64,000 nt of DNA, from contig JACKDV010000023.1 of NCBI GenBank assembly GCA_020633315.1, positions 1 to 64,000 on the forward strand. The letters run 5' to 3'. Shown here piece by piece: positions 1 through 7,601 of the stretch (positions within the stretch are counted from its first letter, which is position 1; every line of letters starts with the position of its first letter). The DNA comes from Myxococcales bacterium. GTDB taxonomy: Bacteria; Myxococcota_A; Polyangia; Nannocystales; Nannocystaceae. Below the pieces are notes generated by a model, which saw only the letters and a program-made list of their open reading frames with translations, made no database searches and had not been told where the DNA came from. The translations under genes were made by a program, and so were the position numbers.

Positions 1-66
1 GCGGCCGGGGTTCGGGTCGTCGATGCTCGGCCGGAGCGGCGTCGTCGGTGCTCAGGACCCAGAACG

Positions 67-101
67 AAAAAAACCCTTGGCACCGGGGGAGGTACCAAGG
101 G
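67..101 (-). terminator. Intrinsic terminator facing left
   Basis: On the minus strand an 11-bp stem (91-101 with 74-84, one mismatch) around a six-base purine loop is followed directly by seven U residues (73-67). This is textbook rho-independent geometry for leftward transcription only; on the plus strand no T-run follows. No minus-strand gene is visible between here and the sigma factor gene, so its transcript is unknown. Confidence 0.55.
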
Positions 102-674
102 AAGGGGTCGGGGTGTTTCCTACAGGTCGGGGAGAGTTGGGCTCTCGGCCGGGGGAGACTTCGAGCCCTCCGCCCTGTGGAAAATCGTTGTCTTGCGTCG
201 TTCGCTACCGTGTCCCTCGCCAGGGACGCTCCCTATATGTGCTAGCCGCATGCCATGCCCAAAGGCTGGCTCCACTTTTCATGGAGTCAAATGATTCCAT
301 ACGATTACCAACGACAGTCATGGATCTGACGCCATGGATTTGTCGTCACGATCTTGACGAACAGAGGTTTCCCTACCTATTTCGTCAGAAGGTTGACGGA
401 TGGAAGATTGACGCGTCGGGCCTTTGACGATTGGCACCTACATCACCGTGGAGACCCGGGCACCAGGCTAGCGCACGGCGATCGCGCGGCTGCTGGGGTG
501 ATGTCACACGAGGCCCCGAAGATCGTCGGCGGTCCCCCTGCGTTGGAGGTGCCAGACGCGACCTCCGCCATGCCGACCACGCATCTTGCGCCCATCGAGC
601 TCGACTGGAGCTGGGAGGAGTCGATCCGGGAGGCACGAGGAACGGCCGAGGCCCCCCGCTGTCTAGCCCACCCG
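102..674. other. Leader/intergenic region upstream of sigma factor
   Basis: This stretch is AT-richer than the rest of the window and has no convincing gene. It holds an imperfect palindrome at 281-300 (ATGGA...TCCAT), two CATGGAT copies at 320-326 and 333-339, and four TTGACG hexamers at 354, 393, 408 and 424. The sigma-factor frame stays open back to a TTG at 354, but the residues before about 570 look unlike an ECF factor. It is best read as a regulatory leader. Confidence 0.4.
354..382 (+). promoter_or_regulatory. Candidate promoter of the sigma operon
   Basis: TTGACG (354-359) is separated by 17 nt from CTATTT (377-382). Three further TTGACG copies follow downstream and could be a binding cluster. 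The assignment rests only on resemblance to the sigma70 consensus. Confidence 0.3.
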
Positions 675-1322
675 ATGCGCATGCGAGACCACGACGAGCC
701 GCGAAGCGACGAGGAGCTCATGGAGGGCTTCCAGGTCGGCGATTCCGACGCCTTCGCGGTGTTGGTCACGCGGCACAGTCGGGGGCTGTACAACTTCCTC
801 CTGCGCAGCGTCCATGCTCCCGCCCGAGCCGAAGAGCTGCTACAGGAAGTCTTGTTCCGTGTGATCCGCTCGAAGGACCGATATCGGCGCTCGGCCCGGT
901 TCACCACCTGGGTCTACACGATCGCCCGAAACCTGTGCGTGGACGAGAGCCGTCGCGCCCGGTTCCGCGATCACGAGTCGCTGGAGGCCCCGCTGCGCGG
1001 GCACCGGGCCCGTGAGGGCTCCGCCACCCTGCTGTCGACGCTCACCACCGACGAGCTGCCGCCCGATCTGGGCGCCGATGCCCCGCAGCTGCGCGAGCGC
1101 CTCAACGGCGCCGTGCTCCGCCTGCCCTCCGAGCAGCGCGAGGTCTTCCTGATGAGGCTGATGGCGGGTATGTCCTTTCGCGAGATCGGCGAGACGGTGG
1201 GCGCCCCCGAGAACACGGTGAAGAGCCGCATGCGCTACGCGCTCGACAAGCTCCGCGAGGAGCTCGACGACCTGCGCCCGGTGGTCTGCTCGATGCCCGA
1301 GGAGGGCATGGCCCATGGCTGA
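675..1322 (+). CDS. ECF-type RNA polymerase sigma factor
   Basis: This is an extracytoplasmic-function sigma70-family factor that would direct RNA polymerase to a stress or envelope regulon. With the ATG at 675 the protein has 215 aa, the usual ECF length. The sigma2 region covers roughly residues 13-93 (DAFAVLVTRHSRGLYNFLLR, then the FTTWVYTIARNLCVDESRR stretch). Sigma4 covers about 142-198 and contains LPSEQREVF and a helix-turn-helix ending NTVKSRMRYALDKLREEL. The frame is open upstream, so ATG 501 or 570, or TTG 354, are alternative starts; no clear Shine-Dalgarno decides between them. The stop overlaps the next start by 8 nt, the usual sigma/anti-sigma coupling. The target regulon cannot be read from the sequence. 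Confidence 0.88.
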   Translation: MRMRDHDEPRSDEELMEGFQVGDSDAFAVLVTRHSRGLYNFLLRSVHAPARAEELLQEVLFRVIRSKDRYRRSARFTTWVYTIARNLCVDESRRARFRDHESLEAPLRGHRAREGSATLLSTLTTDELPPDLGADAPQLRERLNGAVLRLPSEQREVFLMRLMAGMSFREIGETVGAPENTVKSRMRYALDKLREELDDLRPVVCSMPEEGMAHG

Positions 1323-2367
1323 GTGGAGCCCGGCCGAGCTCGACCTGCTCGAGGATGCTCTCGAGGATCTCGAGCAAGAGGGCGCCCTCGAGCGCTGGCT
1401 CGAGGACGACACCAGCCCCGCCCTGCGCGAGCGGCTGGAGGGCTACCGCTCGCTGCTCGTCGCCAGCCGCGACGCCATGCCGCTCGAGGACGTGCCGCAG
1501 GGCGTGCTCGACGAGGTCTTCGCCGAGGCCCGACGGGCCGCCGCCGCCCCGCCGCTGACCGCGGCCGCCTCCACCTCGTGGTGGACGCGACTGCGTCGGA
1601 GCTTCCTGGTGCCCGCGGTGGCGCTGGCGGGCACCGCGATGCTCGTGCTGTGGATCGGCCGCCCCGATCAGCAGGTGACCCGCGTCGATGCGCCCCCGCC
1701 CGCCCTGCCGCCCGGTCCGAGCGTCGAGGAGCGCAACGCCGAGCCGCCCGAGCCCGAGGCCGCCGCCGCGGCCGATCGAGCTGCCCTCACGCCCGAGCCG
1801 GCCACGGCCACCCCTGGTGCGCTCGGGCGTGGCGTCGGCGAGGGCACCGTGGAGGCCCAGCTCGAGCAGAAGGCCGAGCCCGTCGCCGAGCCCGAGCCCC
1901 AGCAGGCCAAGGACGCCGACGACGAGGCCGCGAGCAAGGCCGACGACGGCACGATGAGCACCTTCGGCGAGGCTCCCAGCGAGGAGCAGCGACGGGCCGG
2001 GGCCAGCAAGGTCCCCGCCGACCCGGCCACGGGACGCTGGGATCTCATCAGCCTGGGCGACCGGGCGCGTCAGGCCGGCGACTGCGTGGCCGCGCGCGAC
2101 GAGTATGCGGTGGCCCTCGAGGACGACGACCCCCAGGTGCGCGCGCGGGCCTTCGCGGGCATGGGGCTGTGCGACCTGCAGGCCGGCGACGACCCCTCGG
2201 CCGACGCCAACTTCGAGCGAGGCCGCGAGCTCGACGGCTCGATCGACGGCTTCATCGAGTCGCAGCGCGAGCGCAAGCCCGCGGCCCAGAAGTCCAACCG
2301 ACGGGCCAAGAAGAAGGCCTCGCCCAAGAAGAACGCCTTCGACCAGGCGACCGACCCCTTCAACTGA
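1315..2367 (+). CDS. Membrane protein, putative anti-sigma factor with TPR-like tail
   Basis: This 350-aa protein is translationally coupled to the ECF sigma factor and is probably its regulator. The first ~95 residues are acidic and helical, as in anti-sigma domains, but no zinc-binding HxxxCxxC motif is present. One membrane segment lies at about residues 97-115, and the region after it is rich in Pro, Glu and Ala. The C-terminal third has a helical repeat (GDRARQAGDCVAARDEYAVA, then FAGMGLCDLQAGDDPSADAN) typical of TPR units, and it ends in a basic tail. The topology suggests a cytoplasmic N-terminus and periplasmic TPR sensor. The anti-sigma role is inferred from position and topology. 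Confidence 0.65.
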   Translation: MAEWSPAELDLLEDALEDLEQEGALERWLEDDTSPALRERLEGYRSLLVASRDAMPLEDVPQGVLDEVFAEARRAAAAPPLTAAASTSWWTRLRRSFLVPAVALAGTAMLVLWIGRPDQQVTRVDAPPPALPPGPSVEERNAEPPEPEAAAAADRAALTPEPATATPGALGRGVGEGTVEAQLEQKAEPVAEPEPQQAKDADDEAASKADDGTMSTFGEAPSEEQRRAGASKVPADPATGRWDLISLGDRARQAGDCVAARDEYAVALEDDDPQVRARAFAGMGLCDLQAGDDPSADANFERGRELDGSIDGFIESQRERKPAAQKSNRRAKKKASPKKNAFDQATDPFN

Positions 2368-2427
2368 TCGCACGGCGCACCACCGCCTCGCCCTCGCGAC
2401 CGCCCGAGCCTCGCGACCGCCCACGAA

Positions 2428-3072
2428 TCAGAACAGCGAGAGGTTGCCGCCCTTGTCCGCGCCCCAGCTGCGCCGCGCCTCGGGAGGCAGCCGGCCGTGG
2501 CGCGCCTCGTAGGCCTCCAAGAACCGCCGGGTGGCCGCATTGAGGTAGCCACCTCCCCGCACGGGACCGAACTGCTCCTCGTAGCGCTCGGCGATCACCG
2601 CGAACGCCCGGTCGCGCGCATCCTTGGCCACGATCGACGCCGCGGCCACGGCCACATGCGCCGACTCGCCGTCGTCCACCGCCCGCAGCCGGGGGAAGCA
2701 CGATCGCAGCGGCGCGAACATGCGGGCGCCGTCGCAGATCACCTCGGCGTCGCGCGGCGCCTCGAGGGCCGCGAGCAGCTCCAGCACCACCCGGCGCTCG
2801 AGCGCATTGAGCTGGCCGCGAAAGGTGTAGTGGTCGATCTCCTCCACCTCCACCATCCGCAGCCGGCACGCCGGCACCCGCTCCCGGATCCGCTCGGCCA
2901 GCTCTCGCCGCTGCCGACGACCCTCCTCGTTGCTGCCGAAGCGCTTGGAGTCGGCCACCCCCAGCTCCACCAGCTCCCGTGCCGCCGCGTCGTCCACCCC
3001 GACCACCGCGATCGTCATGGGCCCGAGGATGGGGCCGCGACCCGCCTCGTCGGCGCCGTACACCAGGCTCAT
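2428..3072 (-). CDS. rnhB: Ribonuclease HII
   Basis: RNase HII cleaves the RNA strand of RNA-DNA hybrids and removes single ribonucleotides misincorporated in DNA. The N-terminus has the diagnostic ADEAGRGPILGPM motif (catalytic Asp-Glu at residues 8-9), then GVADSKRF, the metal-binding VICDGA segment and VAAASIVAKDARDR. At 214 aa it matches bacterial enzymes. ATG 3072 is chosen because a TGC-TACAAG extended -10-like box (3086-3081) lies 8 nt upstream and homologues begin here; an in-frame start at 3099 would add nine residues. The gene converges with the sigma operon. Confidence 0.9.
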   Translation of the reverse strand: MSLVYGADEAGRGPILGPMTIAVVGVDDAAARELVELGVADSKRFGSNEEGRRQRRELAERIRERVPACRLRMVEVEEIDHYTFRGQLNALERRVVLELLAALEAPRDAEVICDGARMFAPLRSCFPRLRAVDDGESAHVAVAAASIVAKDARDRAFAVIAERYEEQFGPVRGGGYLNAATRRFLEAYEARHGRLPPEARRSWGADKGGNLSLF

Positions 3073-3129
3073 CGCTCGCCCTTGTAGCACGGCCACCACG
3101 AGCCTCGCTCACCGCCGCGGTCGCGTGCC

Positions 3130-3324
3130 CCACCGCCTCCCGTCGCGCGCCGGATCGCCGCGGGGCCGCGGCCCACTCTGCCTCGCGCCGAATCGCCGCG
3201 GCCTACTCCGCCTCGCGCCGAATCGCCGCGGCCTCACCCGCCTCGCGGCCTACTCCGCCTCGCAGCCTACTCCGCCTCGCGGCCTACTCCGCCTCGCGGC
3301 CTACTCCGCCTCGCGGCCTACTCC
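3130..3324. repeat. Degenerate 30-bp / 17-bp tandem repeat array
   Basis: Two 30-bp units (3180-3209, 3210-3239) are followed by five 17-bp units (3240-3256, 3257-3273, 3274-3290, 3291-3307, 3308-3324) of the form GCCTCGCGGCCTACTCC. More degenerate copies lie on both sides. The array begins inside the last codons of the dynamin-like gene and provides its TAG stop; later copies carry the same TAG in shifting frames. It fills the gap up to rnhB. Array growth by slippage is the simplest explanation. Confidence 0.85.
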
Positions 3325-6320
3325 GCCTCGCGCCCCACCGCCTCGCGCAGCGCATCGATCGCGGTGAGCACCGCCGAGCGCAGGCGCAGCGCCTCGGCCC
3401 GCGGCGCGCTGCTGGCCTCGCGATCGAGGCGCGCCCGCGCCTGCTCCACCGCGCGGGTGAGCTGCTGCGCCCGCCGGGCCCACGCCTTGGCCACCGGCCC
3501 CAGCGCATCGCGGAACGCCGCCCGCATGGCCGCCTCGCCGTCGGCGATCCGCGAGCCGTGCTCGGTCAGCACCTCGGCCAGCAGCCCCGCGTGCACCAGC
3601 CCCTCCACGTGACCCTGGGCCCACGGCACCAGCTGCTCGTCGAGCACCTGGGCCGCCGCCGGATCCTCGCGCCCCATCGGCGCCAGGGCCCGCCGCAGCG
3701 CGGCCATGGTGCCCTCGCGGAACGAGGCCGCGAGGTAGTCGGCGTCCTGCGGATCGAGCGGACCCTTGGCGCGCCCCTTGCCCGTCACCAGCACGCCCAG
3801 GCTCAGCCCCTCGCGGGTGAGCAGATCGTCCACGCCCAACAGCTCCCGCTCGAGCGCCTCGCCAAAGCGCAGCAGCAGCGGGTGCGCGGCCACCCGCTCG
3901 CCCCGCACGTCCTGCAGCGCCTCGTCGGAGCGCCGCTCGAGCACCTCCACCGCCTCGAGCACCGAGGCGTGCGCCCCCGCGAGGGCCTCGCCCAGCCGCC
4001 GCGCGGTGAGGCTGCGCTTGAGCTCGCGCGCCCGCTGCAAGAAGTGCCGCTCGAGCGCCCCCTCCACCGCCGCGAAGGGATCGGGCCCCTTGCCCTTGCC
4101 CTCGCCGGTGCGGTGCTCGAGCGCCTCGCGGGCGCACAGCGGCACCACCTCCACCAGCACCTCGCCCAGCTGCGTGCGCAGGTACTCGGCCAGCTCGGTC
4201 TTCTCGTCGTCGTCGAGGGTGTCCACCTTGTTGAGCACCCCCAGCACCTGCCGCCCGCCCGCGCGCAGGCTCTTGAGCATGCCCGCCTCGGTCGCCGCCC
4301 CGCTGCGCGTGGCCGAGAACAGCCACACCACCGCATCGGCCTCGTCGAGGAACTCGCGGGCCACCTGCTCGTGGAACGCATCGAGGGCGTTGAGCCCGGG
4401 GGTGTCGACCACCAACGCCTCGCCCATGCGCCCGCCGGTGCGCTCGATCTCCACGTGGCGGATCCGGGCCGCGGCCGCGTCGTCGAGGCCGTGCAGGAAC
4501 GACTCCACCTCCTCGGGCTCGATCATCGAGATCCGCCCGTCGCGGTAGTGCACCGTGGCCCCGCCCTTGGTCCCGCGACGGAACACGTTGATCGTGCAGG
4601 TGGTGGGCAGCACGCCCATCGGCGCCACCGCCTGCCCCAAGAGCGCGTTGACGAAGGTGCTCTTGCCCGCCGAGAACTCGCCCATGATCGCGATGGTGAG
4701 CGGCCGGGCCAGGCGCTCGCGCGCCGCCACCACCTGCGCCATCGCGGTCTGCACCCCCGCCAGCGACACCCCGAGGATCCGGTTGGGCACCCCCGCCAGC
4801 AGCGTGGTCGCGTGGCCCAGCCAGTCCTCCAGCCGCGTCCCCGCCTCGCCCTGCGACAGCTCGGCCAGCAGCCGCGTGGCCCGGGGCAGGGTGGGTCGCT
4901 CGATCAGCGCCTCCACCAGCAGGTCCTGCGCCAGCTCGTCCTGCGCCTCGAGGTGGCAGCGCTCGGCCGCCGCCAGGGCCCGCTGGCTCGCCAGCACCGC
5001 GCTGCGCAGGTCGGGGTCGCGCGCGGGGCTCATCGGATCGGGGCCCGAGGGGCCGCCCAGATCGGGGTCGGCCCGAAAGCGCGGAGGCATGCCCGGCTGG
5101 AAGTCCTCGCGGGAGCCGTCACCCCCCGCGATCCGATGCCGCGCTCGCACCAGCCGCAATTCCTCGGGAGCGGTGCCCTCCTCGCGGCGCAGGCGATCGA
5201 GGATCGGGTCGCGCACCGGCGGCGGGAACCAGTCCAGGCGCAACGCCACGTGGGCCAGCTCCTGCAGGTAGCGATCGCGCACGCCCTTGGGCGCGGCCTG
5301 GGCCGCGTCGGCCAGCGCCTGCACCACGTCGCGACGCAGCTCGGGGCGCTCGCCCAGGTCGCCGTCGCCCGCCAGCGACAGCTCGGCCAGCGCCCAGCCG
5401 CGACGATGCTCCGGATCGTGGGGCGCCGCCTGCAGGTGACGCATGGCCACCGTGCGCAGGTCGTCGCCCCCGTCCTGGCGCAGGCCCACCGTCAGCCCCA
5501 CCAGCAATCGCGTGGCGTCGAGGGCCGGCTCGTCACCCAGCCGCTCCAGGCGATCCCACGCCCCGATCGCATCGCCCTTGGCCGCCAGCACCCGCACCCG
5601 CAGCTCGCGGGCCAGCGCGTCGGCCTCGTCGTGCTCGAGCGCCTCGTCCACCCAGCGCTCCGCCTCCAGCACCTGGTCGGCCGCCAGCAGCAGGGTGACC
5701 CCGCGGCGCAGCAGCACCGAGCGCAGCGGCGGGCCGAGGTCGGCGGGCTGCTGGGTGCGGGCCTTGTGCAGCTCGCGGAGCGCCCGGTCCTGCTCCCCCC
5801 GCCGCAGCTGGGCCAGCCCCGCCAGCAGGTGCACCAGCAGCCGCGTCTCGTGGGCGTCGCGCTTGGGCACGTCGGCCACCGTCCGCGCCGCTCGGCGCAG
5901 CGCATCGAGGGCCGGCTCGGGCCGCTCCGAGAACAGCTCGTGGGCCCCCTGCAGCAGGTGGCGCGGGGTGGGCCCCAGCTCGTCCCCGGCCAGCGCCGCG
6001 ATCACGTCGGCCAGCGGCCGCAGCGGTCGCCCACCCATCACCAGGTCGTGCACGAAGGTCAGCCCCAGGGCGTAGCGCAGGTGGGGCTGCCCCGGGTGCG
6101 CCTCCACCAAGCCCCGCAGCGTGCTCTGGGCCGCCGCCAGCTCGCCGCTCAGCCGCAGCCGGCGGGCCTGCTCCAGCGGCTCGCGCAGCTCGTCGGGCAC
6201 CGAGGGCGTGCCCGACACCTCGGCCACCAGCTCGCCCACCCGCCGCGCCCACCCGCCCAGCGCATCGCCCACCGAGCGCAGCCCGCTCCGCGGCTTGCCT
6301 TGCTCCTGCTCGTCGCTCAT
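3318..6320 (-). CDS. Dynamin-like GTPase with helical N-terminal region
   Basis: This 1000-aa protein carries a dynamin-family GTPase domain in its second half: P-loop GEFSAGKST near residue 546, G2 threonines in LPTTCTINVFRRG, G3 VVDTPGLNALD near 637 and G4 NKVDTL near 694. The remainder is long helices, as in bacterial dynamin-like proteins that remodel or tether membranes. The first ~500 residues are TPR-like helical repeats, an unusual fusion that may recruit partners. ATG 6320 follows a TAAGCT box (6333-6328) by 7 nt and has no Shine-Dalgarno, so a leaderless mRNA is likely. The C-terminus (GREAE) is encoded by the first unit of the repeat array. Membrane fission or stress protection is inferred from the family only. 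Confidence 0.85.
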   Translation of the reverse strand: MSDEQEQGKPRSGLRSVGDALGGWARRVGELVAEVSGTPSVPDELREPLEQARRLRLSGELAAAQSTLRGLVEAHPGQPHLRYALGLTFVHDLVMGGRPLRPLADVIAALAGDELGPTPRHLLQGAHELFSERPEPALDALRRAARTVADVPKRDAHETRLLVHLLAGLAQLRRGEQDRALRELHKARTQQPADLGPPLRSVLLRRGVTLLLAADQVLEAERWVDEALEHDEADALARELRVRVLAAKGDAIGAWDRLERLGDEPALDATRLLVGLTVGLRQDGGDDLRTVAMRHLQAAPHDPEHRRGWALAELSLAGDGDLGERPELRRDVVQALADAAQAAPKGVRDRYLQELAHVALRLDWFPPPVRDPILDRLRREEGTAPEELRLVRARHRIAGGDGSREDFQPGMPPRFRADPDLGGPSGPDPMSPARDPDLRSAVLASQRALAAAERCHLEAQDELAQDLLVEALIERPTLPRATRLLAELSQGEAGTRLEDWLGHATTLLAGVPNRILGVSLAGVQTAMAQVVAARERLARPLTIAIMGEFSAGKSTFVNALLGQAVAPMGVLPTTCTINVFRRGTKGGATVHYRDGRISMIEPEEVESFLHGLDDAAAARIRHVEIERTGGRMGEALVVDTPGLNALDAFHEQVAREFLDEADAVVWLFSATRSGAATEAGMLKSLRAGGRQVLGVLNKVDTLDDDEKTELAEYLRTQLGEVLVEVVPLCAREALEHRTGEGKGKGPDPFAAVEGALERHFLQRARELKRSLTARRLGEALAGAHASVLEAVEVLERRSDEALQDVRGERVAAHPLLLRFGEALERELLGVDDLLTREGLSLGVLVTGKGRAKGPLDPQDADYLAASFREGTMAALRRALAPMGREDPAAAQVLDEQLVPWAQGHVEGLVHAGLLAEVLTEHGSRIADGEAAMRAAFRDALGPVAKAWARRAQQLTRAVEQARARLDREASSAPRAEALRLRSAVLTAIDALREAVGREAE

Positions 6321-6451
6321 CGAGCGGAGCTTAGCCCGCATTCTCCAGCGGAGGAATGCGAGCGCGACGAGGGCGGCCGCGCTCGCCCGCCCGCGCTGCC
6401 CCAGCGCAGCTCGCCGGCCCCGGGGTGGGGGTAGTGCTACCGTCGGAGGCG

Positions 6452-7171
6452 ATGCGCCTGTACGTCGGAACCAGCGGTTTCGGGTACGACGAGTGGGAGG
6501 GCTCGTTGTATCCCCCCACGCTGCCCGCCGACGATCGCCTGGGCTTCTACGCCGAGCGCTTCGCCACGGTGGAGATCAACAACACCTTCTACCGCATGCC
6601 CAAGCGCGAGGTGCTGCAGCGCTGGGCCGAGGCGGTGCCGCCCGGCTTCCGCTTCGCGATCAAGGTCTCGCGCCGCATCACCCACCAGGGGCGGCTGCAC
6701 GACGCCGACGGCGGCCTGGCCTACCTCCTGGGCCAGCTCGAGACCCTCGGCGACGCCCTCGGCCCGCTGCTCTTCCAGACCCCGCCCTTCCTGCCCAAGC
6801 GAGCCGATCGCCTGCGCGAGCTGCTGGCCAAGCTGCCCGCGGGCACCCGCGCCGCCTTCGAGCTGCGCCACGCGAGCTGGGACGATCCCGAGGTGCACCA
6901 GGCCCTGCGGCACGCCGGCCAGGCGCTGTGCATGGGCGAGCACGACGAGGCCCGCGGCGATCGCCCCCTGGTCCGCACCGCGCCCTGGGGCTACCTGCGC
7001 CTGCACGCCGCCACCTACGACGACGCCCAGCTGCACGCCTGGGCCGAGCGCATCGTCGGTGCCTTCGACGAGGCCTACCTGTTCTTCAAGCACGAGCAGT
7101 CCGGCCCCGAGCTGGCCCGCCGCATGATCGCCATCGCCACGGAGCTCGGCGCCACCTGCCCTGGATCGTGA
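6452..7171 (+). CDS. DUF72 (YecE-like) family protein
   Basis: DUF72 proteins are TIM-barrel folds of unknown biochemical role. The 239-aa product starts RLYVGTSGFGYDEW and has VEINNTFYRMP, FRFAIKVSRRITHQ, LLFQTPPFLPK, AFELRHASW and WGYLRLHA, all family hallmarks. It is close to the usual family length. ATG 6452 follows TACCGT (6438-6443) by 8 nt, with GGAGG in between, so the mRNA could be leaderless or have a very short leader. The stop and the next start share one base (TGATG), so the two products are probably made together. Confidence 0.88.
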   Translation: MRLYVGTSGFGYDEWEGSLYPPTLPADDRLGFYAERFATVEINNTFYRMPKREVLQRWAEAVPPGFRFAIKVSRRITHQGRLHDADGGLAYLLGQLETLGDALGPLLFQTPPFLPKRADRLRELLAKLPAGTRAAFELRHASWDDPEVHQALRHAGQALCMGEHDEARGDRPLVRTAPWGYLRLHAATYDDAQLHAWAERIVGAFDEAYLFFKHEQSGPELARRMIAIATELGATCPGS

Positions 7172-7467
7172 TGCCCACCCAGCTCAAGATCCACACCTTC
7201 CGCGAGGACGATCGCTGGGAGACCCTGGACACCTACTGGTCCAGCCCGCTGTCGTTCTGGTCGCAGAAGAGCGTGCGCATCGAGCCGCCGGTGCCCCTGC
7301 GGGTGGTGGTGCTCGGCGCGGTGATCTCCCAGACCGAGCAGGGCTGGATCAACTACGGGGGCGTGAGCGCCGTGTTCATCCAGTCGGTGCAGGCCCGCGG
7401 CCGCGCCGGCCAGCGCGTGCGCGCCGAGATCCACGACGAGCCGGTGCACGAGGAAGAGATCGAGTAG
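7171..7467 (+). CDS. Small conserved-looking hypothetical protein
   Basis: This 98-aa cytoplasmic protein begins MPTQLKIHTFREDDRWE and shows no signal peptide or membrane segment. Its start overlaps the DUF72 stop by one nucleotide, so it is translationally coupled to it. It is moderately charged with an acidic end (HEEEIE) and a central hydrophobic segment (LRVVVLGAVISQTEQGW). I do not recognise a family. Coding status is supported by coupling and by G/C at third positions. Confidence 0.65.
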   Translation: MPTQLKIHTFREDDRWETLDTYWSSPLSFWSQKSVRIEPPVPLRVVVLGAVISQTEQGWINYGGVSAVFIQSVQARGRAGQRVRAEIHDEPVHEEEIE

Positions 7468-7468
7468 C

Positions 7469-7540
7469 TCAGCCGCACACGCCGTCGGTGCACGTGTCAC
7501 CGCCGGTGCACATGGTGCCGCACTCGCCACAGTTCTTGCG
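7469..7540 (-). pseudogene. Remnant of a cysteine-rich repeat protein (3' end only)
   Basis: The minus strand encodes RKNCGECGTMCTGGDTCTDG followed by VCG and a TGA at 7471-7469. Six cysteines in the spacing CxxC-x3-C...C-x5-C are typical of the C-terminal cysteine-rich modules of myxobacterial surface proteins. No start or upstream coding sequence exists: the frame runs into the 3' end of the J-protein gene. It is best explained as the surviving tail of a deleted gene. Confidence 0.5.
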
Positions 7541-7601
7541 GTCGCCGCGGCGGGATCGATTCCTCGACGATCCCGACGAGGGCGGCCGCGGAGCGTGGTG
7601 A

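Noticed and set aside
23..427. Two overlapping short genes at the left edge
   Set aside because: They lack start signals and conserved sequence and run across the terminator and promoter-like region.
3180..3324. CRISPR-like array
   Set aside because: The units are contiguous and degenerate with no unique spacers, and no cas genes are present.
2979..6434. Plus-strand open frame of about 1150 codons opposite the dynamin-like gene
   Set aside because: It is an antisense shadow; the minus strand has all GTPase motifs.
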